From the NCBI GenBank assembly GCA_934615235.1, contig CAKTTL010000026.1, positions 1 through 31,159 of the forward strand: 31,159 bases of DNA, given 5' to 3'. The notes beneath the pieces were generated by a model. It did not search any database. It was given only the letters and a program-made list of their open reading frames with translations, and was not told the DNA's origin. Below, piece by piece: positions 14,031 through 21,265 of this stretch; positions within the stretch are counted from its first letter, which is position 1; the number at the start of each line of letters is the position of its first letter. The DNA is from an uncultured Clostridia bacterium (GTDB lineage Bacteria; Bacillota; Clostridia; Christensenellales; Aristaeellaceae). Position numbers and translations under genes: made by a program.

Positions 14031-16184
14031 TTAAATAAAGATTCCTGCTCCGCTTTCCGGTTCTTTCACGTTCAGTCCAACATCCGGAAGATACTGCTGT
14101 GAATCCAGAAGAATTGCGAATCCATCGCTGCGATAATCCTCCAACACGCCTGCGCTCGCCAGCGCGTCGTACTCATAGCGATAGAGGTTTACCGCGTCGC
14201 GTCCCAACCGGCGCATCAGCGCCCGGCTGAACATTCCCTGCCTGAGCAGGCGGAGATCGTTCGCGTTCCCGCTCGTGGGAATATACACTGTCATCGTTTC
14301 TTTCGGGATGATCTCGAACGCTTCCTCCGTCTTTCTAAAAGCAAGCGAATCCTCATACTGCAGCACGTTTTTACTATCCAGCGCATCGTCGCCGCGCATC
14401 CAGAAAAGCGCCTTAAAATACGCCGCGATCGCCGCGCGCGTATTCGGATCCTCATATTTTGCGAGCACGTCCTGCGCCGCTTCCACCTGCTGTTGAAACG
14501 CCTTCGGGATGCTTCCGTCCGGAGAATAAATATGCACAACGCTTTCATCTGCGCTTCGCTTTCCTTCGCGATTGCAGCGCCCCGCTGCCTGCAGGATGCT
14601 GTCCAGCCCGGCGATTTCGCGCCAGACCGTCGGGAAATCCACATCCACGCCCGCTTCGATCAGGCTGGTGGAAACCACGCGGCACGTTTCCCCGGCGCGC
14701 AGCCGCGCGCGAATTTCATCGAGCGTCCGTTCCCGATCGCGCGGAGTCATCAGCGTAGAAAGATGATAGCGTCCCTGTTCCGGCAGCAGTTCATACAGCT
14801 CTCTCGCGCGCCGGCGCGTGCCGACGACGCAGAGCGCCGCTTTCTGCCCGGCAATTTGCTCCGCAAGCGCGGCTGCCGTCATCCTGCCCTCCCGTCGAAG
14901 CGTCACGCGGCGAAAGAAATCGAACAACCCGTCCGGGTCGGGCGCGATTTCGCGAATGGCAAGCTCCGGCGCAGCCCAGCTGAAAAACCGCGACAGCGCC
15001 GGCTGCGTCGCGGTACAGAGCACGGCCGTCGCACCGTAATGCCGCACAAGCTCGGCGATGGCGAAAACGCACGGCTTCAGATAAGGCAGCGGCATCGTCT
15101 GCGCCTCGTCGAAAATAATCACGCTGTTCGCAATGTTATGCAGCTTACGGCAGCGCGAGGTTTTCGCCGCGTAAAGCGATTCGAAGAACTGCACCGCCGT
15201 CGTCACGATAACCGGCGCGTCCCAGTTTTCGCACGCGAGCCGCTTGCGAAGCGCGACGGGATCCTCCGCGCCCTGCGCGTCGTCCGAAAAATCCGCCTGA
15301 CTGTGATGCTGCAGCACGTTCTCCGCGCCCAGAATCTTCTCAAACGCCTTCGCGTTCTGCTCGATAATGCTCGTATAAGGGATCACATAGATCACGCGCC
15401 GCATGTTATGCGCGGCGGCGTGCGTCAGCGCAAAAGCGAGCGAGGAAACCGTCTTCCCGCCGCCCGTCGGCACGGTGAGCGTGTAGAGCCCCCGTTCGGC
15501 CTCTCCGCCCTGCAGGCAATGCGCGAGGATTTCGCTTCGGCGCGCGCAAAGCGCGTTTTTCGGCTTCTCCAGCCATGGCGCAACCTGCGCGCGCAGCTTT
15601 TCCAGCAGCGTTTCGATCGATTCATACCCGCCGCGCGGCTGCACGCCCTGCATCGCGGTCTCGGTATCAATAAAATCCGCGTCCACCAGACAGGAAAAGA
15701 GCATGCGCGTATACATCGCCCAAATTCGCGGTTCGCGCGCCGCGCCGAACCACGCTGGTCCTTTCACCCGCTGCGGCAGCGCGATTTCGCCGCGCCATGC
15801 CGAAGGATCGTTCTCCCCCGTCAGTTCCTTTCTCATGCGCGCCATAAACGTGCCGTTCTCCCGGTCTCCCCTCTGCCCCAGATCCGGCAGGCCGCCGTGA
15901 TGGCCGGCGACCGCCAGCCCCGCAGGCAGATCGCGCAGCTTCAGGTACGCTTCCTGCGCCCCGGCCGTCGCGTGATCGGTTTTCGGCGTATGCTCCGGGT
16001 CGCGCTGACGCGCCTGACCGCGCGGGCTGTATTTGCCGATATCGTGCAGAAGCCCCGCACGTCCGGCCTGCTCCTCCGCGCCGAACGCCGCGCCGTATTC
16101 CGCCGCCAGCCGCGCAACATTTTCCATATGTTCGCGCAGCGGCTGAAAACTCCCGTCCTCTCTTCTGTGCGTGACAAACTCCAT
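14031..16184 (-). CDS. cas3: CRISPR-associated helicase/nuclease Cas3 (type I-C-like), solitary
   Basis: A 717-residue protein with both Cas3 modules apparently intact. HD nuclease domain: H19, HD at 47-48 (LLHDIGKYS), H71 (DHATAGAQ), HH at 95-96 (AGHHGGLPD), D168. SF2 helicase: Walker A PTGGGKT (239-245), DEAQ box (359-362), TATQ (391-394), STSLIEAGVDVDFP (505-518) and QAAGRCNREG (532-541). Cas3 unwinds and shreds DNA after recruitment by Cascade. The single-chain HD-helicase form and N-terminus resemble type I-C. In I-C loci cas5, cas8c, cas7, cas4, cas1 and cas2 follow cas3. Here only a tandem repeat and an oppositely oriented rubrerythrin follow, and no array is in the window. AAGGAGG lies 7 bases before the ATG. 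A remnant of a lost locus is the simplest reading; a stand-alone role is possible. Confidence 0.9.
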   Translation of the reverse strand: MEFVTHRREDGSFQPLREHMENVARLAAEYGAAFGAEEQAGRAGLLHDIGKYSPRGQARQRDPEHTPKTDHATAGAQEAYLKLRDLPAGLAVAGHHGGLPDLGQRGDRENGTFMARMRKELTGENDPSAWRGEIALPQRVKGPAWFGAAREPRIWAMYTRMLFSCLVDADFIDTETAMQGVQPRGGYESIETLLEKLRAQVAPWLEKPKNALCARRSEILAHCLQGGEAERGLYTLTVPTGGGKTVSSLAFALTHAAAHNMRRVIYVIPYTSIIEQNAKAFEKILGAENVLQHHSQADFSDDAQGAEDPVALRKRLACENWDAPVIVTTAVQFFESLYAAKTSRCRKLHNIANSVIIFDEAQTMPLPYLKPCVFAIAELVRHYGATAVLCTATQPALSRFFSWAAPELAIREIAPDPDGLFDFFRRVTLRREGRMTAAALAEQIAGQKAALCVVGTRRRARELYELLPEQGRYHLSTLMTPRDRERTLDEIRARLRAGETCRVVSTSLIEAGVDVDFPTVWREIAGLDSILQAAGRCNREGKRSADESVVHIYSPDGSIPKAFQQQVEAAQDVLAKYEDPNTRAAIAAYFKALFWMRGDDALDSKNVLQYEDSLAFRKTEEAFEIIPKETMTVYIPTSGNANDLRLLRQGMFSRALMRRLGRDAVNLYRYEYDALASAGVLEDYRSDGFAILLDSQQYLPDVGLNVKEPESGAGIFI

Positions 16185-16219
16185 GGCGCGTCCTCCTTTC
16201 GGTCCGTAAACCGGTATAC

Positions 16220-16246
16220 AAAAAGGGCGGCGTTTTCCGCCGTCCC
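16220..16246 (-). terminator. Intrinsic terminator before cas3
   Basis: On the minus strand a stem of GGG, a bulged A, CGGCG, a five-base loop and CGCCGCCC is followed directly by TTTTT. It follows the stop of the small membrane-protein gene by five bases and should end the trkA transcript. cas3 starts only 35 bases further on and no convincing promoter is visible there, so cas3 may depend on read-through or a weak promoter. Confidence 0.8.
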
Positions 16247-16251
16247 TTCCC

Positions 16252-16632
16252 CTACAGTTTCCCTCTTCCCGCCGCGGTAACGCAATATCCCAGCGCCGCG
16301 CCCTCTACCACGCGCACGCGCGCCGTCGGGTTAAGCAGGATGCGCAGCGCGTTCGCCGAGAAGCCTGTCACCAGCGCCGCATATTGATAACACGCCACCA
16401 GCAGCACCAGAAACGCCGTCACCCAGAGCATGCTCGTCTGCGGCGCGCGGCGCGTGCCAAATCCGCCCGCCGTCGGCACAACGGCCAGGATAATGCCCGC
16501 AGCCACGCCTGTCGCCACGTCGAGCAGAAAATCAAAATGCGCCACGCGCGGCAGATAAAAGTTGATGCTGCAAAGCAGCCAAAGCCCGCAAAAGAGCAGC
16601 GTAGGGTAAATAAAAGCGCGCAGGTTCTTCAT
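16252..16632 (-). CDS. Small membrane protein of unknown function
   Basis: I do not recognise this 126-residue protein. It shows three to four hydrophobic segments (about 7-25, 34-54, 66-90 and a weaker one near 108-120) and short polar loops with arginines, so it should be an inner-membrane protein. No catalytic motif or cysteine pair is visible. It begins 14 bases after the trkA stop, with GAGG before the ATG, and ends five bases before a strong terminator. It therefore belongs to the trkA transcript. A link to ion transport is suggested only by that position. Confidence 0.7.
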   Translation of the reverse strand: MKNLRAFIYPTLLFCGLWLLCSINFYLPRVAHFDFLLDVATGVAAGIILAVVPTAGGFGTRRAPQTSMLWVTAFLVLLVACYQYAALVTGFSANALRILLNPTARVRVVEGAALGYCVTAAGRGKL

Positions 16633-16646
16633 TCTTTACCTCATTT

Positions 16647-18014
16647 TCAAACCGGAAGCGTTTCAAAAATATCGTTAAAGTCGTTAAAGCGCGGGCTTGT
16701 GGTAATCACCAGCACGCTATCGCCCGATTCGATCGTATCCGAGCCGCAGGGAATAATCGGCACGCCGTCGCGCACAATGCAGCCGATCAGAAGGTTCTTC
16801 TTCAGCGGCAGATTGCGGATCTCGCGTCCCAGATACGCGGCGCTTTCACGGATACGAAACTCCAGGCACTCGAGCCTTCCGTCCATCAGACGCAGCAGCG
16901 TTTCCACATTGCTGCCCACGGAATTGCTCATCGCGCGCACATACTGGAGAATGCTGTTGGCCGTCGTGTTTTTCGGCGAAATCAGGCGGCTTACGCCGAG
17001 ATCGCCCAGCACGTCGATGAACCCGAGCCGGTCCACCTTTGCGATCACATGCCCCTTGCAGCGCTTGCCCGCATACAGCGAAAGGATCAGGTTTTCCTCG
17101 TCGATGCCCGTCAGGGCGACGAAAGCGTCCATCTGCTCGAGCCCTTCCTCCTGCAGAAGGTCGGTATTCGTGCCGTCGCCGTGCACGATGGTACACTTGG
17201 GCAGCCGCTCGCACAGATCGTCGCAGCGTTCAGCGTTGCTCTCGATAATTTTCACCTGCGCGCCGAAACCGATCAGCTGCTTGGCCAGATAAAACGCAAT
17301 GCGTCCGCCGCCCACGATCATCGCGGCCTTGACGCGGTTCTGATACACGCCCAGCTTTTTGAAGAACACGGCCAGTTCCGCCGGCGGCGTGGTAACATGA
17401 ATATGATCGCCCGCCTGCAGGATAAAATCGCCGTTCGGGATGAGCACCTGTTCGCCGCGCTGCACGGCGCAGACGAGCAGATGCACGCTCAGGGAGGGCG
17501 CAAGGCGGCTGAGCGTCATGCCGCACAGCGCGCTGTCCGCCGGAATCACGTATTCAACCAGCTCGGCGCGGTTGCGCGCAAAAGGCTCGACGCGCAGCGC
17601 CGAAGGGAAACGCAGCATGCGCGCGATTTCCGACGCGGCGGCGTGCTCGGGGTTGACAGTCATGCTCAGGCCCAGCTCGTCCCGCAGGAGAACAAGCTGC
17701 GCGCTGTAATCGGGGTTGCGCACGCGCGCGATGGTCTTCGCGTCGCCCAGCTTCCGCGCGACAAGGCAGCAGAGAATGTTCAGCTCGTCCGACGGAGAGA
17801 CGGCGATCACCAGATCCGCGTGCTGCACGCCGGCTTCGCGCTGCACGACGTACGCCGCGCCGTTGCCGCAGACGGTGATTACGTCCTGCTCGTTGGAAAC
17901 GGCGGAGAGCACCGCCGCGTTCGTATCGACGACCACAACGTCGTGCCCCTCGGAAGAAAGATATTCAACGAGCGTGCGGCCGACCTTGCCGCAGCCGATG
18001 ATGACGATTCGCAT
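16647..18014 (-). CDS. trkA: Trk potassium uptake regulatory protein TrkA
   Basis: A 455-residue peripheral membrane protein made of two tandem RCK units, the TrkA arrangement. The first NAD-binding fold has GCGKVG at 7-12 and D30 at the end of beta-2. TrkA-C type domains follow at about 140-220 and 370-450, and the second Rossmann unit begins AMIVGGGRIAFYLAKQL at about 231. TrkA gates the TrkH/TrkG potassium channel in response to nucleotides. The frame is open to 18041, but the ATG at 18014 has AAAGGAGG upstream and starts with the fold itself (MRIVIIGCG). No trkH lies in the window; its partner must be elsewhere. Confidence 0.92.
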   Translation of the reverse strand: MRIVIIGCGKVGRTLVEYLSSEGHDVVVVDTNAAVLSAVSNEQDVITVCGNGAAYVVQREAGVQHADLVIAVSPSDELNILCCLVARKLGDAKTIARVRNPDYSAQLVLLRDELGLSMTVNPEHAAASEIARMLRFPSALRVEPFARNRAELVEYVIPADSALCGMTLSRLAPSLSVHLLVCAVQRGEQVLIPNGDFILQAGDHIHVTTPPAELAVFFKKLGVYQNRVKAAMIVGGGRIAFYLAKQLIGFGAQVKIIESNAERCDDLCERLPKCTIVHGDGTNTDLLQEEGLEQMDAFVALTGIDEENLILSLYAGKRCKGHVIAKVDRLGFIDVLGDLGVSRLISPKNTTANSILQYVRAMSNSVGSNVETLLRLMDGRLECLEFRIRESAAYLGREIRNLPLKKNLLIGCIVRDGVPIIPCGSDTIESGDSVLVITTSPRFNDFNDIFETLPV

Positions 18015-18049
18015 GAATAAAGCCTCCTTTGCAAGAGCCAATCATTTTT

Positions 18050-18078
18050 ATTATAGCGCGTTGCGAAAAGAAATGCAA
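18050..18078 (-). promoter_or_regulatory. Promoter of trkA
   Basis: On the minus strand: -35 TTGCAT (18073-18078), 17-bp spacer, perfect -10 TATAAT (18050-18055). It reads toward trkA, whose ATG is 36 bases downstream of the -10. Confidence 0.7.
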
Positions 18079-18084
18079 TCGCTC

Positions 18085-18113
18085 TGTACAACTGCCCCTT
18101 TCGCGGCTATAAT
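18085..18113 (+). promoter_or_regulatory. Promoter of the TraX-ThrE-MazG gene run
   Basis: -35 TGTACA (18085-18090, four of six consensus bases), 17-bp spacer, perfect -10 TATAAT (18108-18113). It faces away from the trkA promoter with only 6 bases between the two -35 hexamers, so the two may influence each other. Confidence 0.6.
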
Positions 18114-18144
18114 AGAACCGCTTGCAAAACGCGGAGGTGAATGC

Positions 18145-18816
18145 ATGGAAAAGTGCAAATGCGCAAACGAGGATACCGGCCTGCTTGGGCTGATCGCGAT
18201 TCTCTGCATGATCTGCGACCATTTGGGCGCCGCCTTCTTTGCGGACGCGATGTGGCTGCGCGTAATCGGACGCGTCGCCTTTCCGCTCTACGCCTGGGGC
18301 GTGGCCGTCGGCGCGGAGCACACGCGCAGCTGGCGGCGCTACGCCGCGCGCCTGCTTGCGCTGGGCGTAATCTCACAGCCGTTTTACATGTTCGCTCTCA
18401 ATCATCCGATCACGAAATTCAACGTGCTGGCGACGCTTCTTCTCGGGCTGATCGCGATTTGCGGAATCAGGGAAAAAAAGTACTGGCTCTCCGCGCTGGC
18501 CGTGCTGCTCCCATGTTTTATCGAGATGGATTACGGCGTTCGCGGCGTCATGCTGGTTCTCCTTCTATGGGCCTGTCAGGATAACCCGCTTGCGCTGGGC
18601 GCGCTGTTTTCAGCCTACTGCGTCTTCTGGGGCGCAAATTCAAGGCAGGTTTTCCTGATCGGTCCGTATGCTGTGCGGCTGCAGCAGCTCGCCATCCTCG
18701 CGCTGCCGCTGATGCTCTGGCCGCGCAGGGCGCGGACAAAAATCCCCCGCGCCGTCGCGTACGGCGCTTACCCGGCGCATCTGGCGCTGATCTGGCTTGC
18801 AAAAGAACTACTGTAA
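18145..18816 (+). CDS. TraX-family membrane protein
   Basis: A 223-residue polytopic membrane protein with six to eight hydrophobic segments. It shows the TraX-family pattern: an aspartate-histidine pair in the first segment (ICDHLGAAFF), RVIGRVAFPLYAW, a basic stretch with SWRRYAARLLALGVISQPFYMF, and NVLATLLLGLIAI. TraX of the F plasmid acetylates pilin, but chromosomal members without conjugation genes are common in Bacillota, and their acyl acceptor is unknown. Nothing conjugative is nearby, so I expect a membrane acyltransferase-like role rather than pilin modification. Start: GGAGGTGA is followed by ATGs at 18141 and 18145; only 18145 is in frame. It leads the ThrE operon, 12 bases before the next gene. 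Confidence 0.78.
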   Translation: MEKCKCANEDTGLLGLIAILCMICDHLGAAFFADAMWLRVIGRVAFPLYAWGVAVGAEHTRSWRRYAARLLALGVISQPFYMFALNHPITKFNVLATLLLGLIAICGIREKKYWLSALAVLLPCFIEMDYGVRGVMLVLLLWACQDNPLALGALFSAYCVFWGANSRQVFLIGPYAVRLQQLAILALPLMLWPRRARTKIPRAVAYGAYPAHLALIWLAKELL

Positions 18817-18828
18817 GGCGGGACGACA

Positions 18829-19596
18829 ATGGACGATCAATCTTGCGTGATGGAGGCGCTGCGGCTGGCCGGCAGCATCATCCTGGAAAACGGCGGCGAA
18901 ACCTACCGCGTCGAGGATACGGTAGACCGTCTCGGCCGCGCGCTGGGCGCGGTGGACGTGCAGTCTTTCTCTGTACCCAGCGGCATGTTTATCACCGTCT
19001 CCTTCCCCGACGGCACGTCGCAGACGAAGATTTACCGCGCGCACGGCCGCGGCACCCATTTGAAAAAGGTGGACGACGTGAACCGCATCAGCCGCCTTGC
19101 GGCCGCGGGAAGCGTCAGCCCGGAGCAGGCGCTGGACGCGCTGCGCAAAATCCAGGCCGACGGGCCGGCGTTCCATCCCGCATGGCGGCTTTTTGCAAAC
19201 GCGGCCTCTTCAGCCGGCTTTGCGGCGATGTTCGGCGGCAGCTGGCTCGATTTGCTGTTTGCGTTTCTCTCCGGTATTTTCATCCAGCTGCTGCTGGACG
19301 CCATCGACCGCTGCGGCGCGTCGCGCGTGATTCAAAGCGCGGCGGGGGGCGCGCTCTGCACGCTGCTCCCGCTTCTGTTTAACCATTTCACCGGTTTCGG
19401 CCTGGTCGACGCGATCACCGGCGGTCTGCTGATGCCGCTCGTCCCCGGTCTGGCAATGACGAACGCGGTGCAGGACGCGATGCGCGGCGACGTGCTCTCC
19501 GGCGTCGGCCATGGGATGCAGGCCGTGCTGACGGCCGTGCTGGTGGCTGGCGGCAGCGTTGTGGCCAGCCGCGCCGTCTGGACGCTGCTTATGTGA
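18829..19596 (+). CDS. ThrE-type threonine/serine exporter, N-terminal half
   Basis: A 255-residue protein matching the N-terminal (DUF1212/ThrE) unit of the threonine/serine exporter family. The soluble first part has the family pattern GGETYRVEDTVDRLG (about 23-37) and SFSVPSGMFITV. About five hydrophobic segments begin near residue 125. In Corynebacterium ThrE both halves are one protein; in many Bacillota they are split into two adjacent genes, as here. Export of small amino acids or related acids is the family's role; the true substrate is not known. It is followed after ten bases by the second half. Confidence 0.83.
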   Translation: MDDQSCVMEALRLAGSIILENGGETYRVEDTVDRLGRALGAVDVQSFSVPSGMFITVSFPDGTSQTKIYRAHGRGTHLKKVDDVNRISRLAAAGSVSPEQALDALRKIQADGPAFHPAWRLFANAASSAGFAAMFGGSWLDLLFAFLSGIFIQLLLDAIDRCGASRVIQSAAGGALCTLLPLLFNHFTGFGLVDAITGGLLMPLVPGLAMTNAVQDAMRGDVLSGVGHGMQAVLTAVLVAGGSVVASRAVWTLLM

Positions 19597-19606
19597 GGTG
19601 ACGCAA

Positions 19607-20053
19607 ATGATTCAGGGCCTGATTATCGCATTGGTGGGCAGCTTTTTCGGTTCCCTTGGTTTCGGCATCCTGCTGCAGGCGCCCAGGCGTTCGCTGCTTG
19701 TCGCCTCGCTGATCGGTTCGGTCTGTTACGGGCTTTACTGGATGCTTGTCCAGCTTGGCGCGGCTGAACTGCTGGCGATGTTCGTCGGCGCGGCGCTGGG
19801 CGCGTTGCTGGCGCAATACGCCGCGCGGCGCATGCGCATGATCGCCACTGTCTTTATTACCATCGCGATCATTCCTCTCGTGCCGGGGCTTCCGCTCTGC
19901 CGCTGCATGACGTATATCGGTCAGGGCGAAAGCGCGCTGGGCGCGCAGGTCGGTCTGGACGCAATGAAGGACGTGCTGATGATCGCGCTCGGCATCGGCG
20001 TAGGCGGCGCGTTGAAATTCAGAAGAAAAAAAGCAAAGGAGAAAACCCTATGA
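19607..20053 (+). CDS. ThrE-type exporter, C-terminal half
   Basis: A 148-residue membrane protein with four to five hydrophobic segments and the family's GxxxFGSLGFGILLQAPRR opening, IPLVPGLPLCRCMTYI loop and final FRRKKAKEK basic tail. It corresponds to the C-terminal (DUF3815/ThrE_2) unit, so with the previous gene it should form one transporter. GAGGTGA precedes the ATG at 19607. The stop overlaps the next start by four bases (ATGA), giving translational coupling to the MazG-like gene. Confidence 0.85.
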   Translation: MIQGLIIALVGSFFGSLGFGILLQAPRRSLLVASLIGSVCYGLYWMLVQLGAAELLAMFVGAALGALLAQYAARRMRMIATVFITIAIIPLVPGLPLCRCMTYIGQGESALGAQVGLDAMKDVLMIALGIGVGGALKFRRKKAKEKTL

Positions 20054-20376
20054 GCCGGTTGGATTTTGAAACCATGCAGCGCCTGCAGCGGGAACTGCAG
20101 GAAAAATACAAGGACAAATGGGCGCGTCTCTGCCCTGAACACGGCCGCTCTTCTCTTTTGTGGATGATCGGCGAAGCAAGCGAGACGGCCGACGTAATTA
20201 AAAAGCGCGGCGATCGGGCGATTATGGAAAACCCCGAGGTGCGCAAGCATTTCATCGAGGAAATGTGCGACACGCTCATGTATTTCAACGACCTGATGCT
20301 CTGCTACGGCGTTACGCCGCAAGAGCTGGAAAGCGTCTATCTCGAAAAGCACGAAATTGATATGAAGCGCTGGTAA
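20050..20376 (+). CDS. MazG-like nucleotide pyrophosphohydrolase
   Basis: A 108-residue all-alpha protein with the MazG-type metal motif: GEASETADVIKKRG (about 38-51, ExxE) followed by EEMCDTLMYFNDL (ExxxD). It is a single-domain member, of the size seen in small house-cleaning NTP pyrophosphatases that hydrolyse (d)NTPs to NMP and pyrophosphate. The preferred nucleotide is unknown. AAAGGAG lies before the ATG, which overlaps the exporter stop, so it is the last gene of that operon. Its stop codon is three bases from the stop of the convergent araC-type gene, leaving no space for a separate terminator. Confidence 0.82.
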   Translation: MSRLDFETMQRLQRELQEKYKDKWARLCPEHGRSSLLWMIGEASETADVIKKRGDRAIMENPEVRKHFIEEMCDTLMYFNDLMLCYGVTPQELESVYLEKHEIDMKRW

Positions 20377-20379
20377 GCG

Positions 20380-21141
20380 CTATTCGCCCCGTATTTCTTC
20401 CGCAATCCTGCCCGGAGCCACGCCCCGGGCTTTTTTGCACGCCTTGAAATAATTCGCGTAGCACCCGAAGCCGCATTCGGCCGCAATCGCCTCGAGCGAC
20501 AGATCGGAATAGCGGATCAGCCGCTCCGCCTGCGCAAGGCGCAGCCGCGTTCGATATTCATGCGGCGAGGCATGATAAAACTTTCGAAACGTGCGGATGA
20601 GATAGCTCTCGCTGAAATGCAGCTGCCCTGCAATCTGCGCAAGCGAAATGCCCTCCCGCAGGTTCGCCTGCATCAGCCGCAGCACCTCTTCCGCCAGCCG
20701 CCGCTGCGGCGAATCCGGGCGGCTGAACTGCAAAAGCGAAAGAATCTGATAAAACACGGCGCTTTTTTCCAGCAGCGGCGCGTTCAGCGCGCTCAGCTCG
20801 TCAAGCCGCTGCGTCAACGCGCGCACCTGCGTGGGGAATACGCCGCTTTTTCGAATCCCGCGCTCGCCGCTCCATTCCGCCATGAAATGCACGTAATAGT
20901 ACACCGGCATATCGCTCGCAATAAGCCCCTGCTGATAGCCGTCGTGCTTCTGGATATAATATTCTCCCGCCTTTACCTCGACCGCCTGTTCCTCCTCCGA
21001 AAAACGCAGCGTGCCGGAAAACATCAGAATCAGCACGTCCTCGCGGCAGACGCGCGTCACGTGCTTTTCGCCCGACTCAAAGATGCGATCGTGCGAGAAC
21101 ATATAGCGCGGCAGCGCGCATGGATCGAGATATTCTTCCAT
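20380..21141 (-). CDS. AraC-family transcriptional regulator
   Basis: A 253-residue regulator with an N-terminal cupin-like sensing domain (about 1-100) and a C-terminal AraC/XylS DNA-binding domain. Helix-turn-helix 1 is SLAQIAGQLHFSESYLIRTF (about 166-185). Helix-turn-helix 2 is LEAIAAECGFGCYANYFKACKK (about 216-237), with the family's GF..YFK..KK ending. It is divergent from a GH127-type glycosidase and very likely controls it in response to a sugar. The frame is open to 21207, but a promoter at 21161-21189 places the start at the ATG at 21141. The ribosome site is weak (GGGTGAAG), so expression may be low. Confidence 0.88.
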   Translation of the reverse strand: MEEYLDPCALPRYMFSHDRIFESGEKHVTRVCREDVLILMFSGTLRFSEEEQAVEVKAGEYYIQKHDGYQQGLIASDMPVYYYVHFMAEWSGERGIRKSGVFPTQVRALTQRLDELSALNAPLLEKSAVFYQILSLLQFSRPDSPQRRLAEEVLRLMQANLREGISLAQIAGQLHFSESYLIRTFRKFYHASPHEYRTRLRLAQAERLIRYSDLSLEAIAAECGFGCYANYFKACKKARGVAPGRIAEEIRGE

Positions 21142-21160
21142 TTTTTCTTCACCCAGAGCC

Positions 21161-21189
21161 AGTATACGCCAATTGTTCAGTTTTTGCAA
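21161..21189 (-). promoter_or_regulatory. Promoter of the AraC-type regulator
   Basis: On the minus strand: -35 TTGCAA (21184-21189), 17-bp spacer, -10 TATACT (21161-21166). The start point would be about 13 bases before the ATG at 21141. The -35 touches the direct repeat at 21190-21224. Confidence 0.7.
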
Positions 21190-21224
21190 TGTTCTGAGCA
21201 GAAACACGCCTTGTTCTGCACAGA
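21190..21224. promoter_or_regulatory. Direct-repeat operator for the AraC-type regulator
   Basis: TGTTCTGAGCAGA (21190-21202) and TGTTCTGCACAGA (21212-21224) match at 11 of 13 positions with a 22-bp period, about two helical turns, the usual spacing for AraC-family half sites. The pair adjoins the regulator's own -35 and overlaps the -35 of the GH127 gene, so one bound dimer could act on both promoters. Each copy is also nearly palindromic (TCTGnnCAGA). Confidence 0.65.
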
Positions 21225-21239
21225 TCCTGCTGGTATGCT
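21211..21239 (+). promoter_or_regulatory. Promoter of the GH127 gene
   Basis: -35 TTGTTC (21211-21216), 17-bp spacer, -10 TATGCT (21234-21239). The -35 lies inside the second copy of the direct repeat and is weak, as expected for an activator-dependent class II promoter. Confidence 0.6.
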
Positions 21240-21265
21240 TATCTCAAACGAAAGGAGCGATTTTC

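Noticed and set aside
13511..14102. Overlapping open frames with repeated Pro/Arg-rich peptides after rubrerythrin
   Set aside because: They arise from the 128-bp tandem repeat. The unit is not a multiple of three, so the same peptide appears in successive frames, which speaks against coding.
14493..16280. A 595-codon open frame on the + strand across cas3
   Set aside because: It is antisense to cas3, has no family motif and is rich in Arg/Ala/His as expected from the complement of a GC-rich gene.
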